From positions 248,001-312,000 of the forward strand of contig CAWFME010000007.1 in assembly GCA_963816955.1 (NCBI GenBank): 64,000 nucleotides of DNA. The letters run 5' to 3'. The notes beneath the pieces are model-generated. The model was not told where the DNA came from. It saw only the letters and a program-made list of their open reading frames with translations, and did no database searches. The DNA is from DATFQI01 sp963816955. Lineage in GTDB: Bacteria > Actinomycetota > Thermoleophilia > Solirubrobacterales > Solirubrobacteraceae. This document shows, piece after piece, positions 50,231-60,524 of the stretch. How positions within the stretch are numbered: the first letter of the stretch is position 1; each line of letters opens with the position of its first letter. The translations under genes were made by a program, and so were the position numbers.

Positions 50231-51592
50231 ATGCCGCCTCGGTCGAGCTTCCGGAGGCGCTGGGCAACGGCGGCGCGCTGGCCGGTCGGCGTCGGCCTGG
50301 CGTTCTGGCGGTATCTCTGGCGCATCAGCCCCGTCCACCGCTGGGAGATGCCCGGCTCGTTGCCGCAAGATGGGCCGCCGGCGCTTCCCGCGGGGGTCAG
50401 CCTCGAGCAGATCCAGACGGCGGACGACGGTGCCGGCCCGCTCGTGCACCGCATCTATCGCACCCGGATCGTCGGATCGGCGATCACTCCCGAGACCCTG
50501 ATGGAACAGATCAAGCAGGATCTCGACCGCGTCGCTCCGTCGGAGTTCGCCACCTTCCAGAAGGCGGATGACGACGGGCCGCTCAAGCTCGGGGACGAGT
50601 ACGTCGTGCGCATGCCCGGGCCGTGGGACGGGCCCGTGCGCGTGATCGCAGAGACGCCGACGTCGTTTCGCCTCGCAACGCTCGAGGGTCACCTCGAGGC
50701 GGGCCAGATCGAGTTCCGGGCCGGTGCCGACCACCGGTCGTTGAGCTTCGAGATCGAGTCGTGGGCGCGCAGCGGCGACCGCTTCGCCGATGCCCTTTAC
50801 TCACATCTGCGCCTGGCCAAGGAGGTCCAGCTCCATATGTGGGTCAGCGTCCTCGACAAGGTCGCCGAGCTCGCGCACGGCCGCCGGGAGGGCGGGGCGA
50901 TCGTCACCACCCGCCGCATCGACCCCGCCGGCCACCTGAGCGCGCGTGCTCCGAACCGGCGCGCCGAGCGGCGACTGGCCGCACTCGCGAACCGGACCGT
51001 CAACTTCGACACGTCCCGGATCGACGAGTACTCACATGAGACCGGCTGGCGCCGTGACGACATGGTCGTGTCGCTCCCCGCAGAGGCCCCCGGAATGCCC
51101 GATTCGCGTGGCAGCTGGGAGCTCACGCGCCGGCTGGTGATGGACTACCAGCTCGCCGATCCCGGCCGGGTGCGCGCCGTCTACGACCACCGGCGGCCCT
51201 TCGAGGGCCGCGACATGCTCCTGCTGATCCGGTTCGCCGGGCTGCGCTTCGGGGTCGGCGTGCGAATCGGCGGGACCTACGAGTGGACGCGCACCGTCGA
51301 CGGTCGCGCGGCGCGAGTCTACGGCTGGTACTACGACACGCTCGAGGGTCACTTCGAGCAGGGTCGTATGCATTACGAGGTCTGGAAGTGGCTGGACTCG
51401 GGCGAGGTGCAGTTCAGGTTGCACGCAGTCTCCCGGGGCGCAGAGAGCGGCCCTTGGATCCTGCGCACCGGCTTCCGTCTTGTGGGCAGGGTCAATCAGC
51501 TGCAGTTCTATCGCCGCATCTGCCGACGGGCGAGGCGGTTCACCGAAGCCCAGATCGAGGCCGACCGAGCCGCGGGCTGCGCGTCACGGTGA
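50231..51592 (+). CDS. DUF1990-type protein (possible tandem domain)
   Basis: 453 residues. The middle region (~85-235: YRTRIVGSAITPETLMEQIK, GDEYVVRMPGPWDGPVRVIA, LEGHLEAGQIEF, SLSFEIESWARSGD) and a second region (~330-440: RFGVGVRIGGTYEWTRTVDG, LEGHFEQGRMHYEVWKW, VQFRLHAVSRGA) share the same order of motifs, so two related SRPBCC/DUF1990-like domains seem present. These folds bind hydrophobic ligands. The start could lie a few codons downstream. Function unknown. Confidence 0.65.
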   Translation: MPPRSSFRRRWATAARWPVGVGLAFWRYLWRISPVHRWEMPGSLPQDGPPALPAGVSLEQIQTADDGAGPLVHRIYRTRIVGSAITPETLMEQIKQDLDRVAPSEFATFQKADDDGPLKLGDEYVVRMPGPWDGPVRVIAETPTSFRLATLEGHLEAGQIEFRAGADHRSLSFEIESWARSGDRFADALYSHLRLAKEVQLHMWVSVLDKVAELAHGRREGGAIVTTRRIDPAGHLSARAPNRRAERRLAALANRTVNFDTSRIDEYSHETGWRRDDMVVSLPAEAPGMPDSRGSWELTRRLVMDYQLADPGRVRAVYDHRRPFEGRDMLLLIRFAGLRFGVGVRIGGTYEWTRTVDGRAARVYGWYYDTLEGHFEQGRMHYEVWKWLDSGEVQFRLHAVSRGAESGPWILRTGFRLVGRVNQLQFYRRICRRARRFTEAQIEADRAAGCASR

Positions 51593-51680
51593 GCTGCGGC
51601 TAGCCAGGCCGGGCATCTGCAGGACCCGGAGTCCTCACGAGGACTCCGGAGGCCTCAGGAAGCAGCAATATTCCCCGCTC

Positions 51681-52055
51681 CTATGCGGTTCGACTCGAAG
51701 CGAACGCGATGCGCACGGCGGTCAGCGCATCGTCGAGCGAGGCTCCCGTGTGCGACGCGCGGTCGGCGTAGGAGTGCGCGGCCTCGATCAGGTCGGGCGG
51801 GGGACCGGCGTGCCGGGGCGGGCCCTTCACGACTGTGCCGTGCCGGCCGTGGGTGCTCACGACGTCGTCCGACTCCAGCTCGCGGTAGGCGCGCGCGACT
51901 GTGCCACCGGCGATTCCCAGGTCGTTGGCGAGCTGGCGGATCGACGGCAAGCGGTCGCCGGTCGAGAGCCCTCCGGCGAGCACGAGCGCCGTGATCTGCT
52001 GACGCAACTGTTCGTAGGGCGCGAGCGGCGAGCGGGGATCGACCTCGAGGATCAT
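51681..52055 (-). CDS. GntR-family regulator (YtrA-like, short)
   Basis: 124 residues from ATG 52055. Winged-helix motif of GntR: YEQLRQQITALVLAGGLSTG, RLPSIRQLANDLGIAGGTVA and RAYRELESDDVVSTHGRHGT. The C-terminal ~45 residues are a short helical tail as in YtrA-type members, which lack a large ligand domain. It is coupled by ATGA to the membrane gene upstream and probably represses the promoter at 52937-52964. Confidence 0.87.
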   Translation of the reverse strand: MILEVDPRSPLAPYEQLRQQITALVLAGGLSTGDRLPSIRQLANDLGIAGGTVARAYRELESDDVVSTHGRHGTVVKGPPRHAGPPPDLIEAAHSYADRASHTGASLDDALTAVRIAFASSRTA

Positions 52056-52930
52056 GCCGAGACGGCTTTCGCCCGCGCGGGGCGTCGTACTCGCCAGCGG
52101 CTCTCCGCGACGTCCTGGCACGCGACGAGCGAGCCAACGAAGAAGAGGGCGGCCGGGATAAGCATCGTGGCGTGCAGCAGCGTGTTCTCGGACGCCTGCA
52201 AGGCGAGCGAGACGCCGCAGCCGTAGAGCAGCAGGAGGGCGAGTCCGGCCCCGGCTACGGAGCGGATCGACTGGGCGCGGATCGCGTCGTCGACGGCTAC
52301 GAGCGGCGGGCTGATGAACGGCTGTGGGCGGCGTACCACCCAACGCTCAACCGCCTCGAGGCATGCGCCGAGACCGAGCAGTGCCAGGGCGATGGCGATC
52401 AGCGCGGCCGGGCCGGGATTGGACACGGACTGGCTGTAAGGCACGACCGCGAGCGCCGCGGTCGCGAGTGCCGCGAAGGCGGTCACAGAGCGCTGGGCCA
52501 TAAGCACCCCGTGAGGTAGGTAGGAGCTGAGCTCGCGAGGGATAAGGCTGGCCGTCCGGCGGCCCTTCGCGTCGGGGCGGACGTGGGTCAGCTCCGCGCA
52601 GAGGGCACCGATCAGGTAGCCCACGAAGATGGTCCCGAACCCCAGCGGAGCGCCCTCTCCGTCCGTGCCGAAGCCGAGCACCTGGACGCGGCCGTTGAGC
52701 AGGAAGTCGGCGAGCGACGGCACGATCGCTCCGGCCACAGCGCCCCAGGTCCGCAGCAGGCGCGCCCGGCGCAGGTAGCGCCGGACCATCGGCCGGCTCT
52801 CTCCCGTTAACTCGACGCCGTGGTCGCGTCCCCAGCGATCGACGAACCCATCATCGGAGCGGTGCGCGCGCAGCAGCGCCCACGGGATCGCAACGGCGAG
52901 GACCACAGCCATGAACAAGGGAGCGGACAT
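52052..52930 (-). CDS. Membrane protein co-transcribed with GntR regulator
   Basis: 292 residues with about seven hydrophobic segments, starting with one at residues 3-20, and basic loops (RRYLRRARLLRT). No recognised transport or catalytic motif. ATG 52930 lies only six bases from the -10 box, so the transcript is probably leaderless. YtrA-type regulators are often paired with membrane or ABC transport genes. Confidence 0.65.
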   Translation of the reverse strand: MSAPLFMAVVLAVAIPWALLRAHRSDDGFVDRWGRDHGVELTGESRPMVRRYLRRARLLRTWGAVAGAIVPSLADFLLNGRVQVLGFGTDGEGAPLGFGTIFVGYLIGALCAELTHVRPDAKGRRTASLIPRELSSYLPHGVLMAQRSVTAFAALATAALAVVPYSQSVSNPGPAALIAIALALLGLGACLEAVERWVVRRPQPFISPPLVAVDDAIRAQSIRSVAGAGLALLLLYGCGVSLALQASENTLLHATMLIPAALFFVGSLVACQDVAESRWRVRRPARAKAVSA

Positions 52931-52936
52931 GGGTTG

Positions 52937-52964
52937 ATTGTATCAATACATCGATACATTGCAA
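52937..52964 (-). promoter_or_regulatory. Leaderless promoter with GntR-type operator in its spacer
   Basis: On the minus strand TTGCAA (52964-52959), a 16-base spacer and TACAAT (52942-52937), then CAACCC and the ATG at 52930. The palindrome TGTATC-N8-GATACA at 52939-52958 fills the spacer and touches the -10 box, a natural operator for the GntR protein encoded downstream. Confidence 0.7.
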
Positions 52965-53019
52965 CATCGATGCCCGAACGTTCGTTCAGACCCTCTCTGG
53001 TGGACCATCGGCGTGCGGG

Positions 53020-53348
53020 GAGCCACAAGCGCCGCCCCCCGAGGCCGGTGGCACTGCGGGGCGTCCCCGGCCGGTCCTCCACGCGGCCGCGGATCAGGAT
53101 CTCGGGATCGATCACATGACCCTGCTCGAGGCGGGCCGCGGGGTCGGCGTACTCGGTGTTCGAGCGCTCGAGCTGCCCGGGGCGAGCTTCCCGGCCACCG
53201 TGCCAGCCGTCGCCGTCCCGGCCGGGCCCGCAGCGACCAGGGCCGCTGCGACAGCGGCCGCTCCGGCTGCGGTCGCTGGGCGCAGCATCATGAACTGACG
53301 ACGCGACACCTGCGTGCCGTCGGTGGCGAGTCCCGCCCGAGCCGTCAC
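53020..53348 (-). pseudogene. Remnant of a Tat-exported protein gene
   Basis: From GTG 53348 a Tat signal is read (SRRQFMMLRPATAAGAAAVA, then GPAGTATAG). After GKLAPG the frame ends early. In the neighbouring frame, from about 53165, plausible coding continues as LERSNTEYADPAARLEQGHV and IDPEILIRGRVEDRPG, then runs out in the promoter of the membrane gene. A frameshift and 3' loss are the simplest reading. The family was not recognised. Confidence 0.45.
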
Positions 53349-53392
53349 GGCCGGAGGCGATCGCCGTGCAGGCGAAGGCGGTTACGCGAACG

Positions 53393-56300
53393 TCACACCG
53401 GCTCGCCGGTGAGGATCCGCTCGTGCAGAGCGGCCAAGGCGGCGGTGGGCTCGACGCCGAGGTGGTCCACCAGCGTGCGGCGGCACTCGAGGTACTGGCG
53501 CAGTGCCTCACCGCGCCGGCCCGCACGCGCATGCGCGACGATCAGCCGGCGATGCCCGTTCTCGTTGAGTGGGTCCAGGCGAACGAGGTCCCGGGCGCGA
53601 AGTCCCGCTCCGAGTAGGTCCCCACGGTCCAGACAGCCGTCGGCCAGTTCGGCGAGCACGGCTGCCTGCATGCCGATGAGGCGCTCGCGCCAGCTCACCG
53701 CCCAGTCGGAGTAGCGCTCCTCCGGCAGCGGCTCGCCACCCCATGACGACGCGGCGCGCTCCAGCAGCCGCGCTCGAGCGGCCCCGCGCTCCTGCAGGGC
53801 CGCCGCGGCCGCCGCCTCGAACCGGTCGGCGTCCACCGAATCGCCCGGTCGCAGGCGCAGGCGGTACATCCGGTCCGCGATCTCGAGCACGCTCGTAGCG
53901 CCCGGCACGTCGAGCACAGCCCGTGCGCGCGAGGTCGCAACACGGAGGCTGCGGCGCGCCCTGTCGGCGTCCCGATCCGGCCAGAACGCTTCGAGGAGCT
54001 CGTCTTCGCCGACGAGGCGATCGCGATGGAGCAGCAGGAACCGCACGAGCCGCTGCGCCACTCGCCGCTCCCACGCCGAGTCGGTCGCCCGCCAGCTGCC
54101 ACGCGCGGCCGAGAAGCGCCCGAGCAGCGTGAACGAGAGCGCCGGGGGATTCTCGCGCAAGCGCGCGAGCACGTCGGTCGCCGCCGTCGCCTCGGCTCGG
54201 GCGCTTGCGCTGCTGAGTCGCTCGATCATGCGGATGGCATCGGGATGGCCCGATGCCGCGGCAGCGCTGATCGCCGCCTGCCGTACGGCGGGGAGCGGGT
54301 GGCGCATGAGCGGTACGACCGCCGTGCCGCCGGAGAGCCCGGCTTGAAGCTCTCGGATCGCATACTCGGGCTCGACCAGGCCTTGTGCGAGCACCCTCCA
54401 GACGATCGGCGCGAGCCGCGTCCATTCGCGGCGCAGCACGTGGCGCGCTGCGCCTCCGGCCTCGACGAACGCGCGTCCGAGATCCTCCTCGGCCGCGCCG
54501 CCTCGCCCGTCGCGCTCATGCAGCCATGCCCGAGCCGACAGGAGCCGAGCACGGAGGAAGCTGCCGCGGGGCCCGGCGAACTGTTGGTCCACGACGCACA
54601 GCACGTCGTCGACGACCTCGAGTGCGCGGCCGGCGGCGCCGCTCGCCTCCAGTATCGGCGCCAGTTCGACCGCCGTCGAGACCCGGAAGCTGGTGGGAGC
54701 ACGCGCCGCGAGCCGGAGAGCACGCTCGGCCGCCACGAGCGCGCTGCTGAGGTCGTCGCGCAGCGCCGCGGCGGCCGCCCGCGCCTTGTAGTGGCTCAGG
54801 TCCCGCCAGCCGGTTCCCAGCGGCGGCCCTGCGCGGTCGAGCGCGAGCTGGGCGTCGACGAGCCGGCCTTGCAGGGCGAACGCCAGCGCGCGCTCCCAGT
54901 CGGCCTGCCTGGCGACCCAGGAGACGCCGACCCCTCGCGCGAGCGCGCCCGTGCGCGTCCACGTGTGCAGCGCGGCATCGTACTCGCCGACGTCCATCTG
55001 GACCAGCGCGAGCGTCGCCGCCGTCCCGACCTGCATCCCGGTGGGATCCGCCAGGTCCAGCTCGGCCATGGCCCCTTCGAGCCGCTCCACAGCGGCGTCG
55101 ACCCGTCCGGCAGCTGCCTCCGTGATCGCCCGTACCCCGGTGCGCAGGGACGGCACGAAGAGGGCACCCATGCGGGTCGTCGCGACGCGATCCGTGAGCG
55201 CCTCCGCCTCGTCACCCCGGCCTGCGACCGCGTAGCCGCAAGCACGGAAGAACGCCGTGCCGAGTGCGCCCAACGGGGCGGTCTCGGGATCGAGGTCGTT
55301 CCACCCGTCCGCGAGGCGGTCCACCTCCTCGAAGTCGCCGGTCGAGAAGAGCACCGCGCTCAGCGCCGAGCGGGCCGTCCACTCGCCCTCGAGACCGCGA
55401 ACGTCGTGAGCGGCCGCAATGGCTTCGCGCAGCAGCGGGATCGCGGCGTCGTAGTCGCCCTCGTTCGCTGCGAGCTGACCCTTGATCAGAAGGCACGCCG
55501 GCTCGCGGCGCAATGCCGCCGGAAGGCGCTCGAGCCACGCTCGGAGCGTCGCGGGGGACGTGCGGCGCAGCGCCGGGCTGGCACGGGTGATCGCCGCGAT
55601 CGCCTGTCTCCACTCGTGAGCCTCGAGCCAGTGGTCGACCGAGTCGGCCGCCCGCCCCGACGCGTCCAGTCCGCGCGCGATCAGCCCGTGCAGCCGCCGC
55701 AGATCGGCCTCCGGACGCACGCGGTGGAGCCCGTCTCGGAGAAAGTCTCGAAACAGGGGGTGGTAGACGTAGGCGTCGCTCGCGGGCTCGGAGCGCCTGA
55801 GGAACAAGCCACTGCGTTGCACCTGCTCGACGAAGTCCGCGGGCAGCCCCAGCGCGTCGACCATCGCCGGCGAGAGCTCCGGCGCCAGGCTCGAATCCAG
55901 CACGCGTTCGCGCAGTGCGGGCTGGACGCCCGCGAGCACCTCCTCTGCGAGATACGAGAACGTCGCACGCCGCAGGGCGCGCCCGCCGGCCAGCGGCTCG
56001 CCGCTCGCCGCGCCCAGCTCGAGTCCGAGCGGCCATCCTGCGGTCGCGTCCATCAGGCCCGCCACCTCATCGCCGCGCGGCTCCCGGCCGAGCCGCAGCA
56101 TGAGGAACCGGGCACACTCGTCCGCCGTGAAGGCGAGGTCCGCGGTGCGGAGCACGGTCAGCTTGCCGCTCGCCTGGCGCTTGGCGATCCCCAGCGAGAG
56201 CTCCCGGCGCGAGGCGAGCGCGACACGAAGTCGCGAAGGTGCGCCGAGGAGCTCCGCGATCGACGCCAGCGCGCCCGCCGAGCCATGGAGCCGCTCGGCA

Positions 56301-56680
56301 TCGTCGAACACGACGACCAAGGGCTCGACCAGGAGCGATTCGAGCTCCGCGGCGAGCTCGCGCAGCGCCAGCACCGGGTCGACGGCCTCGCCGCCGGACG
56401 TGAGCCGCGCCGCCAGCACGTCCACGGCGCCCGGCACGGCTCGGCTGATGACCGCGAGCACGCTTCTCACGAGACGGCCCGGGTCGCGATCGGCGTCGCC
56501 GCAGGGCACCCATGCGGCCTTCCACCACCCTTCGAGTGCCTGCTCGAGCGCCGACGTCTTGCCGAAGCCCGCGTCGGCCACGACCAGCAGCGCGCCGCTC
56601 TCGAGTGCGGCCCTTATCCGCTGGTCCAACGCGGGCCGGGAGACGCGTTCCCTGCCCGAGACCCGCGTGGCGCCGGTCAC
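53393..56680 (-). CDS. Giant ATPase regulator with C-terminal BTAD/SARP domain
   Basis: 1095 residues from GTG 56680. N-terminal STAND-type ATPase: Walker A LLVVADAGFGKTSALEQAL (~25-45), Walker B LVVVFDDAERLHG, and MalT-like ATAGWPLGLELGAA. A long TPR-type helical middle follows. Near the C-terminus a winged helix (FTLLGRFSAARGSW, DELLEAFWPDRDADRARRSL) precedes a BTAD domain (YRLRLRPGDSVDADRFEAAA, LVRLDPLNENGHRRLIVAHA). Here the DNA-binding part is C-terminal, the reverse of the SARP at 25441. Divergent from the RTX locus, its likely target by position. Confidence 0.85.
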   Translation of the reverse strand: MTGATRVSGRERVSRPALDQRIRAALESGALLVVADAGFGKTSALEQALEGWWKAAWVPCGDADRDPGRLVRSVLAVISRAVPGAVDVLAARLTSGGEAVDPVLALRELAAELESLLVEPLVVVFDDAERLHGSAGALASIAELLGAPSRLRVALASRRELSLGIAKRQASGKLTVLRTADLAFTADECARFLMLRLGREPRGDEVAGLMDATAGWPLGLELGAASGEPLAGGRALRRATFSYLAEEVLAGVQPALRERVLDSSLAPELSPAMVDALGLPADFVEQVQRSGLFLRRSEPASDAYVYHPLFRDFLRDGLHRVRPEADLRRLHGLIARGLDASGRAADSVDHWLEAHEWRQAIAAITRASPALRRTSPATLRAWLERLPAALRREPACLLIKGQLAANEGDYDAAIPLLREAIAAAHDVRGLEGEWTARSALSAVLFSTGDFEEVDRLADGWNDLDPETAPLGALGTAFFRACGYAVAGRGDEAEALTDRVATTRMGALFVPSLRTGVRAITEAAAGRVDAAVERLEGAMAELDLADPTGMQVGTAATLALVQMDVGEYDAALHTWTRTGALARGVGVSWVARQADWERALAFALQGRLVDAQLALDRAGPPLGTGWRDLSHYKARAAAAALRDDLSSALVAAERALRLAARAPTSFRVSTAVELAPILEASGAAGRALEVVDDVLCVVDQQFAGPRGSFLRARLLSARAWLHERDGRGGAAEEDLGRAFVEAGGAARHVLRREWTRLAPIVWRVLAQGLVEPEYAIRELQAGLSGGTAVVPLMRHPLPAVRQAAISAAAASGHPDAIRMIERLSSASARAEATAATDVLARLRENPPALSFTLLGRFSAARGSWRATDSAWERRVAQRLVRFLLLHRDRLVGEDELLEAFWPDRDADRARRSLRVATSRARAVLDVPGATSVLEIADRMYRLRLRPGDSVDADRFEAAAAAALQERGAARARLLERAASSWGGEPLPEERYSDWAVSWRERLIGMQAAVLAELADGCLDRGDLLGAGLRARDLVRLDPLNENGHRRLIVAHARAGRRGEALRQYLECRRTLVDHLGVEPTAALAALHERILTGEPV

Positions 56681-56776
56681 CTCGTCATCACGTCGCGCAT
56701 CCTCGCCAACGCCCGCGCGGGGCGCAAGGCGGCATGCCGTGACGTTTGCGTAACCGGCGCGGGCTAGCGTCGGCCC

Positions 56777-56956
56777 ATGTTCGAGCGCCACACGTTCATC
56801 GTCCGCGTGAACCTGCCCGCGCGGCGGCCGATCGTCGAAGACGTCAACACGCGCGAGCAGATCCAACTGCCGGACCTCCTCTCGATCGCAGGGGAGATCG
56901 AGCGCCGTCTCGACGGTGCGGAGGACCTCCCGGTCGTAGGACCGACGGCCGGCTAG
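56777..56956 (+). CDS. Small hypothetical protein upstream of RTX gene
   Basis: 59 residues from ATG 56777 (MFERHTFIVRVNLPARRPIV, later LLSIAGEIERRLDGAED). The composition is protein-like, with no membrane segment. A TAGCGT -10-like box ends 6 bases before the ATG, suggesting a leaderless transcript. Its TAG is directly followed by the ATG of the RTX gene. No family recognised. Confidence 0.5.
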   Translation: MFERHTFIVRVNLPARRPIVEDVNTREQIQLPDLLSIAGEIERRLDGAEDLPVVGPTAG

Positions 56957-59900
56957 ATGACCGTCGACCTGATGCCAAAGCGGTTGGCGTGGCTGGTCCC
57001 GCTCTTCGCACTGGCGCTTCCCGCCGGCGCGGGCGCCGCGACCGTGACCGGGGGAGGCATCGGCAGCGATGCGACCGCCGTCTTCACGGCGAACCCCGGG
57101 GAGCAGAACAGCCTCACGGTGAGCCAGCACGCGCCGCGGGCCGTACACGATCTAGTTCAGGGACGACGTCCTCGCCATCACCGCGACGGGCGGCTGCCAC
57201 CAGGCGGCTCGCCGACCGTCGTCTACTGCTACGGGCCAAGCGCCACGGCGAGCCTCGGGGATCTCGACGATACGTACGCAGGAGACTTCCGAAGCGAGCA
57301 GGTGGATGGAGGCGAGGGCGACGACATCCTCGTCGAGCTCGGGGCACCTGATCGGGGGCAACGGGGACGACGACCTCTTCGCGTCCGCGTTCATCGACCG
57401 GCTCGAGGGCGGGCCGGGGAACGATGAGCTCCACGGCGGGGACAGCGGCGACACGCTCGACGGCGGGTCCGGGAACGACGAGCTGGACGCCGGCGATGGC
57501 AACGACCTGCTGCGAGGCGGATCCGGCGCCGACCTGTACCGCGGCGGGCCGGGCAACGACTGGCTCGCGACCTCGTACGACGGAGACGACCTCCAGGGCG
57601 GCACCGGGTTCGACACCCTCGACTACACCGACTGGTGGGCGTTCGACACGTCGTGCTTTCCCGAGCCGTGCCCCCACGGCGTGACCGTGACGTTCGACGG
57701 AACCGCGAACGACGGCAACTTCGACCTCGACGATCCCGACCACAGGACGCCGCTCGACAACGTCCAGGACGACGTGGAGACGGTGATCGGCACCGCGGTG
57801 CCCGACACGTTCGATGGAGGGTCGGCCGTGCTCCACCAGACCTTCGAGGGAGCCGGTGGCGATGACGCGATCGCCGGTGGCACGGGTGCTGACGTTCTCA
57901 TCGGGGCCGGTGGCGACGACTCGATCGCCGGTGGCTTGGGTGCCGACACCCTCAAGGGCGGAAGCGGCGACGACTCGCTTGCGGGCGGCGAAGGCTCGGA
58001 CACGGTCGCCGGGGAGGGTGGTGACGACTCGATCGACGGCGGAGCGGACACCGATACGGTGATCGGCGCGGCAGATGCGAACTGGGTGGTGACGGCCTCG
58101 ACGCTCACCGGCGCCGGTACGGACGGCCTCTCGTCGATCGAGCGCGCGTCGTTGACCGGCGGCCCGTCCGGCAACATGCTCGATGCGTCGACGTTCCCCG
58201 GACCGGCGACCCTCTCTGGCGACGCGGGCGACGACACCGTTCGAGGCGGGTTGTCCGACGACGCGCTCGACGGCGGCGCCGGCACCGACGCGGTGCTCGC
58301 CGTCGCGGACGTGGCCCATCCCTCGCTCACCCTCTCCCCGTCGGCTCTGACCGGCCTGGGCACCGACTCCCTCGCCGGGTTCGAGGCCGCGACGCTCGTG
58401 GGCGACGCCGGCAACAACACGCTCGATGCGAGCGCCTTCCCGGGGAAGGTGACCTTCGACGGAGGTCCCGGGCTCGATCTGCTCCGGGGCGGCTCCGCCG
58501 CGGACGTCCTCACGGGAGGGGCGGGCAGCGACACGCTCGACGGGGGCGGCGGGGCGGACCGTGTCGTCGAGACCGCCGATTCGAGCTTCGCGCTCACCGA
58601 CGCGAGCCTCACCGGCGCCGGTAACGACAGCCTCGCGGCGATCGAGCTCGCGACGCTGACGGGCGGTCCCGGGGCCAACTCGCTCGACGCGAGCGGGTTC
58701 ACCGGAGCCGTCACGCTCGACGGCGCGGGGGGAGCCGACACCCTCAGCGGCGGGTCGGGTGGCGCGGTCCTGAACGGGGCGGCGGGCACCGACACCCTGA
58801 ACGGCGGCTCGGCTTCCGACACGCTCAGCGGCGGCGAGGACGGCGACGTCCTCAACGGCCGGGGTGCGGCCGACACGCTGAACGGCGGCAGCGGCGACGA
58901 CACCCTCGACGGGGGCGCCGACAGCGTGAACGACACGCTGGACGGCGCCGCGGGGACCGACCGGGTCGCCGCGACGACGAGCGGGAACCTCACACTTCAG
59001 AACGGGTCCCTCGTGGGCCACGGAGCCGACTCGCTCGCCGCCATCGAGCAAGGCCGCCTCACGGGCGGCGGCGGACCGAACGTGCTCAACGCCTCGGCGT
59101 TCACGCTCGGGCCGGTCACGCTCGACGGCGCGGGGGGCGACGACCATCTGCTCGGCGGCTCCCACGCGGATCTCCTCACCGGCGGCGCCGGCGTCGACAG
59201 CTTCGACGCCGGTGGCGGGGACGACACGATCGCCGCCAGGGACGGGACGCCGGAGCCCTCGATCGCGTGCGGCGCGGGAACCGGCGACGTCGCCCGCGTG
59301 GACACGGCCGATGCCACGGGCTCCGACTGCGAGTCGGTGCAGCCGCCGGCGACGGTGTCGTTGGCGGCGGGTGGCCCCTCGGGCGCCGCCGCCGTCTCCT
59401 CGGCGACCTTCGCCTTCACCGGGTCGGCCAACGCGGCGCGCTTCCTCTGCAAGCTCGACGGCGGCGCCGCGACGGTCTGCACGTCCCCGGTCACCTACTC
59501 GTCGCTCGCCGACGGTTCCCACACGTTCACCGTGCACGCGGAGGACGCGACGAACGACGCGGGGCCGAGCGCGAGCCGCACCTGGACGGTGGACACGACA
59601 GCGCCGCCCGCTCCGACGATCGTGTCCGGGCCGAGCGGGAACGTGGCGACGAGCGCCGCCAGCTTCGGCTTCAGCGACACCGAGGCGAGCGTGACGTTCG
59701 AGTGCCGGCTCGACGCCGGAAGCTTCGGCGCGTGCACGTCTCCCGCCGCGTTCGCCTCGCTGGCCGAGGGGCCGCACACCTTCCGCGTGCGCGCACGCGA
59801 CGCGGTGGGCAACACGAGCGCGGAGACGAGCCGCGCCTGGACGGTCGACACCGCGCCGCCCGACACGTCGATCGTCTCCGGGCCGCCCAGCTCGACCACG

Positions 59901-60461
59901 GACCGCGGCGCGACGATCGTCTTCGCGTCCTCGGAGAGCGACTCGAGCTTCGCGTGCTCGCTCGACGGCGCGGCGTTCGCACCCTGTGCGCCGCCGCTCG
60001 AGTTGTCGGACCTCGCTCCAGGCACCCACGCGCTGCGGGTACGCGCGACTGACGTTGCGGGCAACGTCGATCCCACCCCGGCCGAGGTCAGCTGGACGGT
60101 GGCGACCCCGGTGATCCCTGTACCGCCGGGTCCCCCGTCGAACCCGGTCCCTACGCCGCCGGGACCCCCGCCGAACCCCCTCCCGGCGGCGCCGCTCGAC
60201 ACGATTGCGCCGGACACGCGCCTCCTCGGCGGCCCCGCCGGCCAGACGCGCGTGCGGACGGCCCGCTTCCGGTTCGCCTCTACCGAAGCAGTCGCGACGT
60301 TCCAGTGCAAGCTCGACCGCCTTCGCTGGGCCACCTGCCGGTCGCCCAAGCGGTACCGCAAGCTCGAGCCGGGCCGGCACGTCTTCCGGGTCAGAACCAC
60401 GGACGCAGCCGGAAACCGCGATCCGACGCCCGCGACGCGGAAGTGGCGCATCAGGCACTAG
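56957..60461 (+). pseudogene. Large secreted RTX-repeat protein with damaged N-terminal region
   Basis: ATG 56957 starts a signal peptide (KRLAWLVPLFALALPAGAGA). Protein-like sequence then alternates between frames: to frame 0 at about 57140 (nonsense TAG 57153-57155, then FRDDVLAITATGGCHQA), back at about 57190 (GSPTVVYCYGPSATASLGDL, EQVDGGEGDDIL), and again at about 57335 (SGHLIGGNGDDDLF). From there ~1040 codons are intact: many GGxGxDxL calcium-binding nonapeptides (~57350-59300), then four Ig-like units of the FxCxLD...CTSP...HTFxVRAxDxxGN type, and a basic C-terminus. It would be an exported calcium-binding adhesin-like protein. Lesions confined to the first 400 bases may be real decay or sequence error. 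Confidence 0.7.
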
Positions 60462-60524
60462 CTGTTGCCGGCGGCGATGACGCTCCTCGGCGACGAGACG
60501 CGAACCAGGGGCCGGGTGGACGGT

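Noticed and set aside
57306..57340. ATG 57306 as true start of the RTX protein
   Set aside because: It lies inside sequence that reads as conserved in another frame (EQVDGGEGDDIL) and has no signal peptide.
57400..59250. CRISPR-like regular repeats
   Set aside because: The periodicity is that of GGxGxDxL codons in a coding frame, with no identical repeats or spacers.
57114..60458. 1114-codon minus-strand frame over the RTX gene
   Set aside because: Antisense image of the repeats; no domain motifs, while the plus strand has clear RTX and Ig-like units.
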